Origin: Pseudomonadota bacterium
GTDB lineage: Bacteria > Pseudomonadota > Gammaproteobacteria > DASZBR01
Reading direction: 5' to 3'
Length of the DNA stretch: 64,000 bases
Assembly (NCBI GenBank): GCA_021777765.1
Contig: JAJYDF010000003.1
Location: 120,038-184,037, forward strand
The notes beneath the pieces were generated by a model that did not search any database, was not told where the DNA came from, and was given only the letters and a program-made list of their open reading frames with translations. Made by a program: the position numbers and the translations under genes. Below, piece after piece: positions 44,616-53,921 of this stretch. Every line of letters starts with the position of its first letter. Positions within the stretch are counted from its first letter, which is position 1.

Positions 44616-47087
44616 TTACATAACAAAAGATGGGTTTTCCAAATTAATCAATTGATCATGTAAATAGTATTTCTTAAACCAACACTGGTATTTAGTTGAT
44701 CGTGTCTTTAAATCGGTATTATTTTTCGCGAGCCCATGTTTATTTAACAACTGACTTATCGATTGACTTAATGTCTTCATCGACTGAATTTTTTGAGACA
44801 ACGCAACGTCGTTATCACTAACGATTTTTTGTGTCTGCCAAACTTTTGTCGTTGCCATGATAATATCTGAAACAATGATGCCATCCGGATTGTTCAACCC
44901 TAATAATGTTTGCTCAGCTTTTGATAAGCTTTCTACCATTGCAGACCAAGAAATAGATTGATCAATAAATTTAGCACGAATGGATTGCAGTATTTTAATT
45001 GTGGTATCACTAAAATTAAGCTGTTTATGGTTTTGTAATAATTCAAATAATTTCTGATCCAACAAACCGGCCTCTTTATTAAATCTTTTTTCTATTAACT
45101 CATTTCCTAAAGTTTCAATTAAACTATAACAACGAATTTGCCAAGTGGTTTTACTTGAGCGCCGCATTTCATTTATCTCATCGATATGTTTAGCAAGGGT
45201 ATTGCCGGCGAAATAACTAGCGGTTCCAATTGCTTTTAATAAATCTTCTGCAAATTTAAAATACGATGTGATTTCATAATTAACACTTAAGTTCTCATGA
45301 AATCGAATGAGTGATTGTAAATAATTCAAAAATTGTTTGTTAATAAGATGCATCACAGCGGTTTGCATCTGCTCAGTACCTATTTTTGCAATGATCTGAT
45401 AACAGCTATTCACTTGCTCCAATCGAGCCACCCCATTTTGAAAATCAAAAGGTATTTGACATAATTTAATTTCATGGATTAATTTATTATAAATCTGGTT
45501 CAGATAAGGCTCACTCTCTTTTGCAATACATGCAATCTGTTGTGCATTATTAATATCCAAGGAATTAAAATAATGCACCAAAAAATGATGCTTTGCCGAA
45601 TCATGATTAATATTTCCAACTAAACTATTCATGGCCAATAACGCCTTATTTAAATTAATGATATCACTCAGATTGATATGCAAGCGCTGCAATCGATCAT
45701 TTAATTGACTTGATATGGGTAGGCTGTGAGCAATTTGCGTAAGCTCATGAATTCTATTTTCAAATAAATAGAGTGCCTTTTCATCTAATTGAATGAATGA
45801 TTTTTTATCCTGTTCAGCTACAGATAGGCTATTAAACAGTTTTTCACATACTAATAATTTATCTTCAAACAAGGTAATTTGACACTGCATTAAAAAATCA
45901 TGCCAATCCGTTAAATATTTTTTGGTTTTACCAAAAACAAATGACAAAAAAGAAAAACGATAGCTCTCTCGTTGTTTATTAATTTTATCCAATGCTGACT
46001 GTATAAGAATTTCTTTAGTCTGTAATTCATCAAATAAGTATTGATACGATTGCGGCAGAGTAATATCGATGAAACAATGCTTTATTTCTCGACGGTGATT
46101 AAATAATGCAGACAAATAATGATAATTTTGTGCAAATTGCAACCGGAAATTATGTGATTTAAATAACCAAGCAGGCCATGATTTTTTTAATGGCACCTGC
46201 GATGCAATTTGCTCAGGCACCAAAATTGTGCCCTCTTCTGTAACAAGCTTTTTAAAAGACGCATGATTATTAACTTTAAACCATCTCAATTTAAATAATT
46301 GTTGTTGCGTTTCTCTAGACCCATATCTCTCGATATACCAATGAAAATAATTAAATTCTTCCTCTGTCAGCCGCAAAGGATCGGCTGGTTCATTTTTAGT
46401 GCGCAATAAACCATCATATTTTAATTTTTGCGTAAAATAGAGAATGGGATGACTTATCTTAAAATGACTTTCATCATAAGCTAATAATCGCAATAACATA
46501 GTGTCAGCTAATGATTGTTGTAATTTTAACGCCGCTTGAGAAAAATCAGCGAGATATTTTCTGTAATTTAATAATATTTGTTTCGGTTTACGTAATAATG
46601 ATTTCCATTCCAACCATTCACTGGCATGTTGATGGTGTTTAATGAGTTTGGGTAAGATTTCTGCAGCTATCACACACAGACTGGTATGATTATATTCAAC
46701 CAATCCCTTCTGTTTATGCCATAATGCTTTTAATGCATTATTGTCTTTATCTGCACTAAATATTTTTTCTTGAATAATTTTTTTTTGATCAGACAACCAG
46801 CGATACCACAATTGCTTATGCTGAATGGACTTTTCTATGTTATCTAATTGATCAGCATTAAATTGAAATTTTGCTTTGCGCGGCGCGCCTGTTAATAATA
46901 ATAATTTCGTTGCGCGAAGATAATGGTGTTTCTCACGCAAAAAATAACATTCTTCATCAGAATATTGCCACACTTCATCATTCAGATTAATCGTAGCAAT
47001 AAGCTGATTAATCTCATTGAGTATTTCAGGTTGTAAAAATGAATAATGGGAAACGTCAGCAAGCGGTGTAAATAGTGGCAAAAACAT
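44616..47087 (-). CDS. Large helical protein, unknown (823 aa)
   Basis: 823 aa, no signal peptide, no clear membrane segment, predicted helical throughout, rich in Leu, Gln, His, Lys. Begins MFLPLFTPLADVSHYSFLQP after an AAGGAG ribosome site. No motif or known domain seen. Size, lack of recognisable domains and the coiled-coil partner next to it resemble effector genes of intracellular bacteria, but that is only analogy. Confidence 0.8.
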   Translation of the reverse strand: MFLPLFTPLADVSHYSFLQPEILNEINQLIATINLNDEVWQYSDEECYFLREKHHYLRATKLLLLTGAPRKAKFQFNADQLDNIEKSIQHKQLWYRWLSDQKKIIQEKIFSADKDNNALKALWHKQKGLVEYNHTSLCVIAAEILPKLIKHHQHASEWLEWKSLLRKPKQILLNYRKYLADFSQAALKLQQSLADTMLLRLLAYDESHFKISHPILYFTQKLKYDGLLRTKNEPADPLRLTEEEFNYFHWYIERYGSRETQQQLFKLRWFKVNNHASFKKLVTEEGTILVPEQIASQVPLKKSWPAWLFKSHNFRLQFAQNYHYLSALFNHRREIKHCFIDITLPQSYQYLFDELQTKEILIQSALDKINKQRESYRFSFLSFVFGKTKKYLTDWHDFLMQCQITLFEDKLLVCEKLFNSLSVAEQDKKSFIQLDEKALYLFENRIHELTQIAHSLPISSQLNDRLQRLHINLSDIINLNKALLAMNSLVGNINHDSAKHHFLVHYFNSLDINNAQQIACIAKESEPYLNQIYNKLIHEIKLCQIPFDFQNGVARLEQVNSCYQIIAKIGTEQMQTAVMHLINKQFLNYLQSLIRFHENLSVNYEITSYFKFAEDLLKAIGTASYFAGNTLAKHIDEINEMRRSSKTTWQIRCYSLIETLGNELIEKRFNKEAGLLDQKLFELLQNHKQLNFSDTTIKILQSIRAKFIDQSISWSAMVESLSKAEQTLLGLNNPDGIIVSDIIMATTKVWQTQKIVSDNDVALSQKIQSMKTLSQSISQLLNKHGLAKNNTDLKTRSTKYQCWFKKYYLHDQLINLENPSFVM

Positions 47088-47199
47088 AGTTGCGCTCCTT
47101 CACATTTATTTTTGTTGTTATCGTTGAGAGTCTTATTTTTTAATGTGCTTTATGTTATTTAATTTATTTTTTAAATACAAGGATCATTTTGCAAGATTT

Positions 47200-47928
47200 T
47201 TAATATCCCATACTCACTAAAACTTCAAAATTCGTAAATCGCACTGTTTCATCATCAAGCTGAACATAACATCCATCACCAGGCACAAATACGCCTTCAT
47301 AAATACCTGTATCAATATGAATGCGACAATAATATAACGTCGACCCATTAACATATTGGTAAGCAATTGCATTAGGTGGAATATCGCCATATTCATCAGC
47401 ATTGACCCATATTTGGCTCGCAGCATAGGGATAATAATAAGGATTATAGAAAGTCCAGGGAAATCCATTAATATAAATTGTCACATGTGTTTGTGGATGT
47501 TGGTGATAGGATGATTGGCCATAATATCCATATCCAGATTGTTGCCCGTAATATCCATTTCCTGATTGTCCATAGGCATGGTATCCATATTGTCCTTGTC
47601 CATAATAGCCATTCATTTGTGTTTGACCATATTCATGATGTCGAAACTGCGATTGCCAATTAAATCCTGAACTATTAGGCATAGATGCAACTGCTGGTTG
47701 CCCATACATATGCTGTTGAAATTGTCCTGGATTATTAAATGGTTGACTAAATGATGGATTATTCGGATGTGCAAATTGTTGCGAATTATTGAATGACGGA
47801 GCAGCACCTTGATTATATCCATGCCAATTTCCACCACCGCCACCATGCCAATCTGCTTTAATTATCGATGAAAAAAATACAAAACAAATAATGAATAATA
47901 ATCTTACAATTGTGACAAGGATTTTCAT
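47200..47928 (-). CDS. Secreted Gly/Tyr/Gln-rich protein with DM9 (DUF3421) domain
   Basis: 242 aa. Sec signal peptide (MKILVTIVRLLFIICFVFFSSIIKA). Residues about 25-150 are low complexity, Gly/Tyr/Gln/Asn/His-rich with repeated YGQ and GYYGQ units, prion-like in composition. The C-terminal 75 residues (QIWVNADEYGDIPPNAIAYQ, LYYCRIHIDTGIYEGVFVPG, CYV, FEVLVS) match the DM9/DUF3421 pattern, known from insect and mollusc lectin-like proteins. The gene at 61712 has the same domain. Strong AAAGGAGG ribosome site. Probable extracellular or envelope role, unknown. Confidence 0.78.
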   Translation of the reverse strand: MKILVTIVRLLFIICFVFFSSIIKADWHGGGGGNWHGYNQGAAPSFNNSQQFAHPNNPSFSQPFNNPGQFQQHMYGQPAVASMPNSSGFNWQSQFRHHEYGQTQMNGYYGQGQYGYHAYGQSGNGYYGQQSGYGYYGQSSYHQHPQTHVTIYINGFPWTFYNPYYYPYAASQIWVNADEYGDIPPNAIAYQYVNGSTLYYCRIHIDTGIYEGVFVPGDGCYVQLDDETVRFTNFEVLVSMGY

Positions 47929-48104
47929 AGCGACCTCCTTTTGCTCTACATATTTTTTTATATTTCTATTTACCTTTGTAGAATAGGCACTGATTCACTT
48001 GTCTTTTATTATTTAATTATAGCATTTAAATTTATCGGATTTGACCCCGTTGCATGATTTAAAAAGATAATTAAATCATTTGTGATAATCTTTCATTTAA
48101 ACTA

Positions 48105-49301
48105 TCAAAAACTCAACATCACTTTATTAATTATCTCAACAGCCTGATCAATTTCTTCTTTTTTTATAATTAACGGTGGCGCCAATCTCACCACCGTCTC
48201 ATGTGTTTCTTTACTCAATACACCGGCTTCCATTAATTTAATACAAACTGCGCGTGCAGAAATTCTTGAAGGATCTATCACCACGCCAACAAATAATCCC
48301 TTACCACGAATTTCAGTGACGACTGAAGGATGGATAGATTTTAATTGTTCCATAAAATAAGGGCCCAACTGTGCAGCGTTCTCCACTAAATGTTCATCTT
48401 CCAAAACATGCAACGCTTCTAAACCTACAGCGCATGATAATGGATTACCACCAAATGTGCTGCCGTGATCACCGGGCGTAAAAACATGCATCACATCTTC
48501 GCGTGCTAAAAATAGGGAGACAGGTAATAAACCACCACCCAACGCTTTTCCTAAAGTAAGGCCATCTGGTTTAACACCTTCATGTTCACAGGCAAGAAAT
48601 TTCCCAGTTCTGCCTAATCCTGTTTGAATTTCATCGCAAATCAATAGCACGTTATTTTTACGACAAATCTCAGCGCATTGCGCTAAGTAACCAGGTGTTG
48701 GGACAACAATCCCCGCCTCACCTTGAATGGGCTCCACCAGAAATGCAGCGGTATTTGGGGTAATTGCCTTTTCTAATGCGGCTGTATCGTTATAAGGAAT
48801 ATGGACAAACCCTGGCAAAAACGGATCAAATCCAGCACGATATTGTGCCTCGCTAGATATACTAACCGCCGTCATCGTCCGTCCATGAAAATTACCATTA
48901 CATACGATAACTTCTGCCTTACCCGATGGCACACCTTTCACGGTATAAGCCCATTTTCTGACTGCTTTGACAGCTGTTTCTACTGCTTCTGCACCTGAAT
49001 TCATTGGCAAAGCTCTAGGCATACCAGTCATATGACAGGCTTTTTCCAGGAAAGGGCCTAATCTATCGGTATAGTAGGCGCGGGACGGTACAGCAAGACG
49101 ATTTGCTTGTGCAGTTAATGCCGCCACCAAACGCGGATGACAATGACCATGACTCACAGCTGAATAGGCGCCCATCATATCGATATAACACTTATCATTT
49201 TCATCCCACAAATGAATACCGGATCCTCTTGTTAATACGACTGGTAATGGATTGTAATTATGCGCGGCGAACCGTTTTTCTAATTGGATTGCGTTACTCA
49301 T
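48105..49301 (-). CDS. rocD: Ornithine aminotransferase
   Basis: 398 aa, class III PLP enzyme. Transfers the delta-amino group of ornithine to 2-oxoglutarate, giving glutamate 5-semialdehyde. PLP lysine K252 in LTLGKALGGGLLPVS; MNSGAEAVETAVKAVRKW, NGNFHGRTM, EPIQGEAGIVVPTPGYL, CDEIQTGLGRTGKF are the RocD signature blocks. Length and the adjacent arginase gene decide RocD over ArgD. AGGAGG ribosome site. Downstream of arginase on the same strand, with a long repeat between. Confidence 0.94.
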   Translation of the reverse strand: MSNAIQLEKRFAAHNYNPLPVVLTRGSGIHLWDENDKCYIDMMGAYSAVSHGHCHPRLVAALTAQANRLAVPSRAYYTDRLGPFLEKACHMTGMPRALPMNSGAEAVETAVKAVRKWAYTVKGVPSGKAEVIVCNGNFHGRTMTAVSISSEAQYRAGFDPFLPGFVHIPYNDTAALEKAITPNTAAFLVEPIQGEAGIVVPTPGYLAQCAEICRKNNVLLICDEIQTGLGRTGKFLACEHEGVKPDGLTLGKALGGGLLPVSLFLAREDVMHVFTPGDHGSTFGGNPLSCAVGLEALHVLEDEHLVENAAQLGPYFMEQLKSIHPSVVTEIRGKGLFVGVVIDPSRISARAVCIKLMEAGVLSKETHETVVRLAPPLIIKKEEIDQAVEIINKVMLSF

Positions 49302-49337
49302 ATGTGCCTCCTGATAAATATTTTATTTATTGCAATT

Positions 49338-49456
49338 CCTTCTCACCCTCGGTGCGAAGGTGCCAACCGCAGATGAGAGGTATTAAAAAGAATTTCAAAT
49401 TAATTTAACCCACCCTCGTCTACCGAAGGCACCTTCTCCCGCAAACGGGAGAAGGA
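49338..49456. repeat. Family D palindrome, copy 7 (long form)
   Basis: CCTTCTCACC...GCGAAGGTGCCAACCGCAGATGAG, 35-base spacer, then CTCGTCTACCGAAGGCACCTTCTCCCGC-AAAC-GGGAGAAGG. Same two-part design as copy 2 at 16323. Lies between rocF and rocD. Confidence 0.7.
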
Positions 49457-49482
49457 AACATGATGTTTTCTACCGAGATATT

Positions 49483-50361
49483 TCATTTGCCCATCAATGC
49501 AATCAATATCTCTAAAATAACATTTTGTGTTAAATGGTTTTTATCATGATGCGGATTAAATTCAACTATCTCTGCACCTAAAAATCGAGAATCAGCTGCA
49601 TAACCTTTTATGCATTCATATAATAATTTTGCTGATATCCCATTTTTTTCTGGTGTACCAACTCCTGGTGCTTGTTGTGGATCAATTGCGTCCAAATCAA
49701 TGCTGATGCCATACCCTACAGTGCCATCCATCGCTCTTATACGTGCTTCATTGAATGCTTCTGCCAAACTTAATTTCTCTAATTGTTCTCGGAAAATAAT
49801 TTTCACACCTAATTTTTTTAAGAGTGATAATTCACCTTGCTCAAAACTTCTGACACCGATAATGGTGACATTTTGTGGCAATACTTTAGCTTGATTCATT
49901 GCGATACCCGTTAATCTCAAATCACCCTGTCCTAATAAACATGCAACAGGCATACCATGAATATTACCTGTTTCACTGGATTCAGGCGTATGGCTATCTA
50001 AATGGGCATCAATCCAAATTAAACCAATAGGCCCTTGCTGAGACATCGCTTGCGCAACACCACTCCAAGTACCAATTGCAGCGCTATGATCACCGCCCAT
50101 CACAACAAATGGTTGATGTTGCTCTATTAAATTTTGTGTATGTCTCGCTAATCTTTTACATAAATCTGCAACGCACAAAACTTTATTCGCAAGAAATTTA
50201 CTATCAGGTGTTAGAATATCTAACCACTGCGCATGAATTGCATGTGATGCTAGTTGTAACAATAAATCACTTTGTTGCAGTGCCAATGGACCATCACCAC
50301 AACCTGTATCATTCGCAGCGATGCCCGAAGCATAACCAATCAATTTCAACTCATTTTTCAT
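49483..50361 (-). CDS. rocF: Arginase
   Basis: 292 aa, ureohydrolase. Splits arginine into urea and ornithine. Dinuclear manganese ligands are visible: H92 in GGDHSAAIGTW, D118-x-H120-x-D122 in WIDAHLDSHTP, D222-x-D224 in SIDLDAIDPQQAPGVGTPE. The PGVGTPEKNG loop is as in arginases rather than agmatinases. AAGGAG ribosome site. Upstream of rocD: together an arginine-to-glutamate route. Agmatinase or formimidoylglutamase activity cannot be fully excluded from sequence. Confidence 0.9.
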   Translation of the reverse strand: MKNELKLIGYASGIAANDTGCGDGPLALQQSDLLLQLASHAIHAQWLDILTPDSKFLANKVLCVADLCKRLARHTQNLIEQHQPFVVMGGDHSAAIGTWSGVAQAMSQQGPIGLIWIDAHLDSHTPESSETGNIHGMPVACLLGQGDLRLTGIAMNQAKVLPQNVTIIGVRSFEQGELSLLKKLGVKIIFREQLEKLSLAEAFNEARIRAMDGTVGYGISIDLDAIDPQQAPGVGTPEKNGISAKLLYECIKGYAADSRFLGAEIVEFNPHHDKNHLTQNVILEILIALMGK

Positions 50362-50710
50362 GTTATGCTCCTTGCGCCAAAATGGTTGCTTTATAGGCGA
50401 TAGTTAGTGATAATTCATTTCTGTTTGTATGATTAATGTGTTTAAAATGAACTCTTTATCTCTTTAAAATATAGCTTAATTTAATACAAACGGTTGCTTT
50501 TCAGACGAGTATTTTAACGATTTAATAAACAAATTAATTTAATGATGCATTGATCGTTTTATTAATCATGACACCTTTAATTATGTATTTATTTGTAGCT
50601 CTTCCAGCAGAACACAGCGACGTGTTCGGCCTACAAATATAAGAAGAGAAAGTATTTTGTCTTCAAAATCGATATGATATTATTTTATTTTTCTAACACA
50701 GGCATTGACC
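50362..50710. other. Intergenic region rocF-fdtA
   Basis: About 350 bases between divergent genes; apart from the family C palindrome at 50594-50635, it is AT-rich with no supportable ORF. Promoters for both genes must lie here but none stands out. Confidence 0.4.
50594..50635. repeat. Family C palindrome, copy 3
   Basis: TGTAGCTCTTCCAGC...GACGTGTTCGGCCTACA. Its reverse complement (TGTAGGCCGAACACGTCGC) matches the 42404 copy (TGTAGCCCGGACACGTCGC) closely. Confidence 0.6.
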
Positions 50711-51127
50711 ATGGCGTCTATATCAAATTGTAAATTCATTGAAATCCCCAAAATTAGTGATGCTCGCGGTAATTTATCTTTTGTGGAATCGCATAGACAT
50801 ATCCCATTTTCTATACAACGTATTTATTATCTTTATGATGTACCCGCTGGCGCTGCACGAGCAGGTCATGCGCATAAAAATTTACATCAGCTTTACATTC
50901 CTGTGTCAGGCAGTTTTGATATTGTGATTGATGATGGTGTGAATAAGAAAACAGTTTCATTAAACCGACCTTATTTTGGTTTATATGTTTGTCCTATGAT
51001 TTGGCGCGATATTAATAATTTTTCATCAGGATCAGTTTGTATGACCCTCGCTTCCGAGTATTATGACGAATCTGATTATTTCCGTGATTACCAAGATTTT
51101 CTCAACGCTGTGCGAAACAATTCATGA
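50711..51127 (+). CDS. fdtA: dTDP-4-oxo-6-deoxyglucose 3,4-ketoisomerase (FdtA/QdtA type)
   Basis: 138 aa from the ATG at 50711 (AGG ribosome site); the frame can be read from a TTG two codons earlier. Cupin fold; moves the keto group of dTDP-4-keto-6-deoxyglucose from C4 to C3. The paired histidines of the family are in AGHAHK (H53, H55), with [11 protein letters not shown] before and [17 protein letters not shown] after. Overlaps the aminotransferase gene by 4 bases. FdtA (galacto product) and QdtA (gluco product) cannot be told apart here. Confidence 0.9.
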   Translation: MASISNCKFIEIPKISDARGNLSFVESHRHIPFSIQRIYYLYDVPAGAARAGHAHKNLHQLYIPVSGSFDIVIDDGVNKKTVSLNRPYFGLYVCPMIWRDINNFSSGSVCMTLASEYYDESDYFRDYQDFLNAVRNNS

Positions 51128-52212
51128 AAGTTCCTTTTGTCGATTTAAATACTGATCATAATTCCATCAGAAAAGAATTAGATAATGCCTATCATCGTGT
51201 GATGGATGCAGGCCATTTTATTTTTGGAAAAGAATTACAACAATTTGAAGCAAATTACGCTAATTATTGTGAAGCAAAACACTGCATAGGTGTGGCAAAT
51301 GGTTTAGATGCATTACATCTTATTTTACGTGGCATGGATATTGGTAAAGGTGATGAAGTCATCGTGCCAGCAAATACTTTTATTGCAACATGGTTAGCTG
51401 TGACATACGCTGGCGCGACACCAATACCTGTTGAACCCGATGAACGCACTTATAATATTGATCCCACTCGAATCAGCGCTGCAATTACTGAAAAAACCAA
51501 AGCAATAATTCCAGTCCATTTATATGGACAACCTGCAGATATGGATGCAATTAATGCTATTGCTAAAAAGCATAATCTCAAAGTGATTGAAGATGCTGCA
51601 CAAGCGCATGGTGCAAAATATAAAGGCAGAACCACAGGCAGTTTAGGTGATGCCGCTGGTTTCAGTTTTTATCCTGCTAAAAATTTGGGAGCACTGGGTG
51701 ACGGTGGCGCAATTACCACTAATGACACTGAACTTGCTGAAAAAATTCGTTTATTACGTAACTATGGTTCACAACAAAAATATGTGCATGAAGTGACCGG
51801 ATATAATAGCCGCCTAGATGAATTACATGCTGCGTTTTTAAATGTGAAATTAAATCATTTAAATAATTGGAATGAAAAACGTCGTTACATTGCAAAAACA
51901 TATCATGAATTGCTGCAAAACAACGCCAACGTAACCGTACCGTATGTTCCTGACTGGTGTGAGCCCGTTTGGCATTTATATGTCATTAGGCATCCGCACA
52001 GAGATCAATTATTAGAAAAATTTAATCAACAAGATATTGGTTCAATAATTCATTATCCAATTCCGCCACATTTGTCCGGCGCTTATCATCATACGCATCA
52101 TCATTATCAACTACCTATTACAGAAAAACTGGCACGTGAAATTATTAGTCTTCCTTTGGGGCCACACCTTTATGAAGAACAAATTAAAAAAATCGTTAGT
52201 GTCATGTTATAA
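51124..52212 (+). CDS. fdtB: DegT/DnrJ/EryC1 sugar aminotransferase (FdtB/QdtB type)
   Basis: 362 aa PLP enzyme. Aminates the 3-keto sugar made by the preceding isomerase, giving dTDP-3-amino-3,6-dideoxyhexose. PLP lysine K186 in [27 protein letters not shown] and [31 protein letters not shown] are typical. The final N-acetyltransferase (FdtC/QdtC) is not in the window. ATGA overlap gives translational coupling. Confidence 0.92.
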   Translation: MKVPFVDLNTDHNSIRKELDNAYHRVMDAGHFIFGKELQQFEANYANYCEAKHCIGVANGLDALHLILRGMDIGKGDEVIVPANTFIATWLAVTYAGATPIPVEPDERTYNIDPTRISAAITEKTKAIIPVHLYGQPADMDAINAIAKKHNLKVIEDAAQAHGAKYKGRTTGSLGDAAGFSFYPAKNLGALGDGGAITTNDTELAEKIRLLRNYGSQQKYVHEVTGYNSRLDELHAAFLNVKLNHLNNWNEKRRYIAKTYHELLQNNANVTVPYVPDWCEPVWHLYVIRHPHRDQLLEKFNQQDIGSIIHYPIPPHLSGAYHHTHHHYQLPITEKLAREIISLPLGPHLYEEQIKKIVSVML

Positions 52213-52233
52213 TTTTTGTTACCAATCAGTACT

Positions 52234-52316
52234 GTCATTCCCGCACGGAAAAGATTTATTAAGAATATTGAACTTGCAAGCGGGAAACTATTATTTTCTG
52301 TGCCAGCGGGAATGAC
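52234..52316. repeat. GTCATTCCCGC inverted repeat
   Basis: GTCATTCCCGC at 52234-52244 and GCGGGAATGAC at 52306-52316, exact 11-bp ends around a 61-base centre that holds a third GCGGG arm. A widespread REP-like palindrome type in proteobacteria; here between fdtB and the first GT61 gene. Confidence 0.65.
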
Positions 52317-52343
52317 AAAAAAAATTTAATTTACAGAGTTGTT

Positions 52344-53921
52344 ATGGAAATTCATTTATCAGATCGATCTTTTACCATCAAACATCGTAGTGCCGCTATT
52401 TTAAATAAAGCGGGTATTAAATTAGCACACAATGGCGCCGTGAAATTAGCTAAAAAATTAATGCGCCTCGCTATCTCGTTACACCCAGAAAATACTCTTT
52501 ACCGAAAAAACTATAAATATGTGCTTTCCTACTCACAAGCATCAAAACTGATGATTTCCCTGCAGTTGCTGAATAAATTGGATAAATCCAGAAATAGAAT
52601 TGCCAGTTTGTTTAATAAAATAATGCTTTGTTTTTTCACATTGGGAAATGTAACAGGAAAATTTCTCATCACTAGCGCAATAAAATTAGATCCCAACGCA
52701 AATAATTTCAAAAAAAATCAATTACGAGTTTTAACAAATAGTAATAGTCAAAATCGCTTACTGCCTGTTACGCATAAAACATTCCGTACCCAGTTATCTA
52801 GTGTAAAAGACTGGTGTTTACCACAAAAATTAACTTATTTCCCCATTAAAACAAATCAGCAATTTTTTATTGCAGCGCCTGTTGTTTTTGAACCACCATC
52901 TCATGTGACTCATACCGGTTCTGGCATGACAGAATTTCCAGATATTTATTTAGCCAACGTAAAAAACGCCACCGTCATTGCTGGCAGCAGTTTGATATTA
53001 GTCGATGACAAACGTGTTACTTTGTATGATGAATTAACGTATGTTGAACCAGGACATTATGGCATCAGTAATCAATATGCAAAATCAGTTAATAAAAATG
53101 TAGTCGATATTGCTATTGCTAATCTTAATGAACCGGTCATCGATGAAGCGATTCATTTTTGTAAGGATTATTCCAGCAATTTCTATCATTGGTTAATCGA
53201 ATGTTTACCGCGATTTTGGATAATTGATCAATATCCCGAATTAAAAAATTTGCCATTGCTGGTTGATAATGAATTATTTGCACAACAAAAAGAAGCGTTG
53301 GATTTGCTTAATACCAATAAACATCCCATCATTTTTCTTAAACGCAGCGTCGGTTATCAAGTCAATAATTTATATATCCCCTCGCCTCTTTCATTATTAA
53401 ATGATAATTACACCTCACCGGTGAATTACGCGAAAGACACGTTAATGTCGCCGATAGCAATAGATTATTTGCGTGATACCGTATTAAAAAATTTGGGTAT
53501 TGCTGAAAAAAGTGGTTTTAGAAAATTATTTATATCGCGCAAGTTAGCCGCTTATAGACATATGCTTAATTCCAATGATATTGAAAGCTATATGATTGAA
53601 CAAGGTTTTGAAATTGTCTACGCAGAACACCTTTCTTTTGCAAATCAAGTGACATTATTTTCACAAGCAAAAATCATTGTGGGTCAAGAAGGCGCAGGAA
53701 TGGCCAATTTAATTTTTGCCCCGAGAGATTGTAAAGTGGTTATTTTAATTAATCATCATCCACAAACCAATTATTATGAATTCACAACACTGGCACAAGC
53801 GGTCAACATTGATTTATTATTTATTCCTGGCAATGATGTCATACGCAACATTGATCATAATAAACATAATAATTTTATTATCGATATCGCAAAACTCAGC
53901 AAGGCACTTAAATCGCTATGA
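52344..53921 (+). CDS. Glycosyltransferase family 61 protein, copy 1
   Basis: 525 aa. The N-terminal 120 residues are TPR-like helices (NKAGIKLAHNGAVKLAKKLMRLAISLHPENTLYRKN), the C-terminal 330 form a GT61 (DUF563) domain: HFCKDYSSNFYHWLIECLPRFWIIDQYPELKNLPLLVDN, RKLFISRKLAAYRHMLN, IVGQEGAGMANLIFAPRDC. Cytoplasmic, no membrane segment. Likely adds a sugar to a surface glycan; donor and acceptor unknown. 4-base overlap with the next gene, its paralogue. Confidence 0.87.
   Translation: MEIHLSDRSFTIKHRSAAILNKAGIKLAHNGAVKLAKKLMRLAISLHPENTLYRKNYKYVLSYSQASKLMISLQLLNKLDKSRNRIASLFNKIMLCFFTLGNVTGKFLITSAIKLDPNANNFKKNQLRVLTNSNSQNRLLPVTHKTFRTQLSSVKDWCLPQKLTYFPIKTNQQFFIAAPVVFEPPSHVTHTGSGMTEFPDIYLANVKNATVIAGSSLILVDDKRVTLYDELTYVEPGHYGISNQYAKSVNKNVVDIAIANLNEPVIDEAIHFCKDYSSNFYHWLIECLPRFWIIDQYPELKNLPLLVDNELFAQQKEALDLLNTNKHPIIFLKRSVGYQVNNLYIPSPLSLLNDNYTSPVNYAKDTLMSPIAIDYLRDTVLKNLGIAEKSGFRKLFISRKLAAYRHMLNSNDIESYMIEQGFEIVYAEHLSFANQVTLFSQAKIIVGQEGAGMANLIFAPRDCKVVILINHHPQTNYYEFTTLAQAVNIDLLFIPGNDVIRNIDHNKHNNFIIDIAKLSKALKSL

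Noticed and set aside
52234..52316. Intrinsic terminator for fdtB
   Set aside because: The inverted arms are strong, but the 61-base spacer and the following A-run do not fit an intrinsic terminator for rightward transcription; listed as a repeat.
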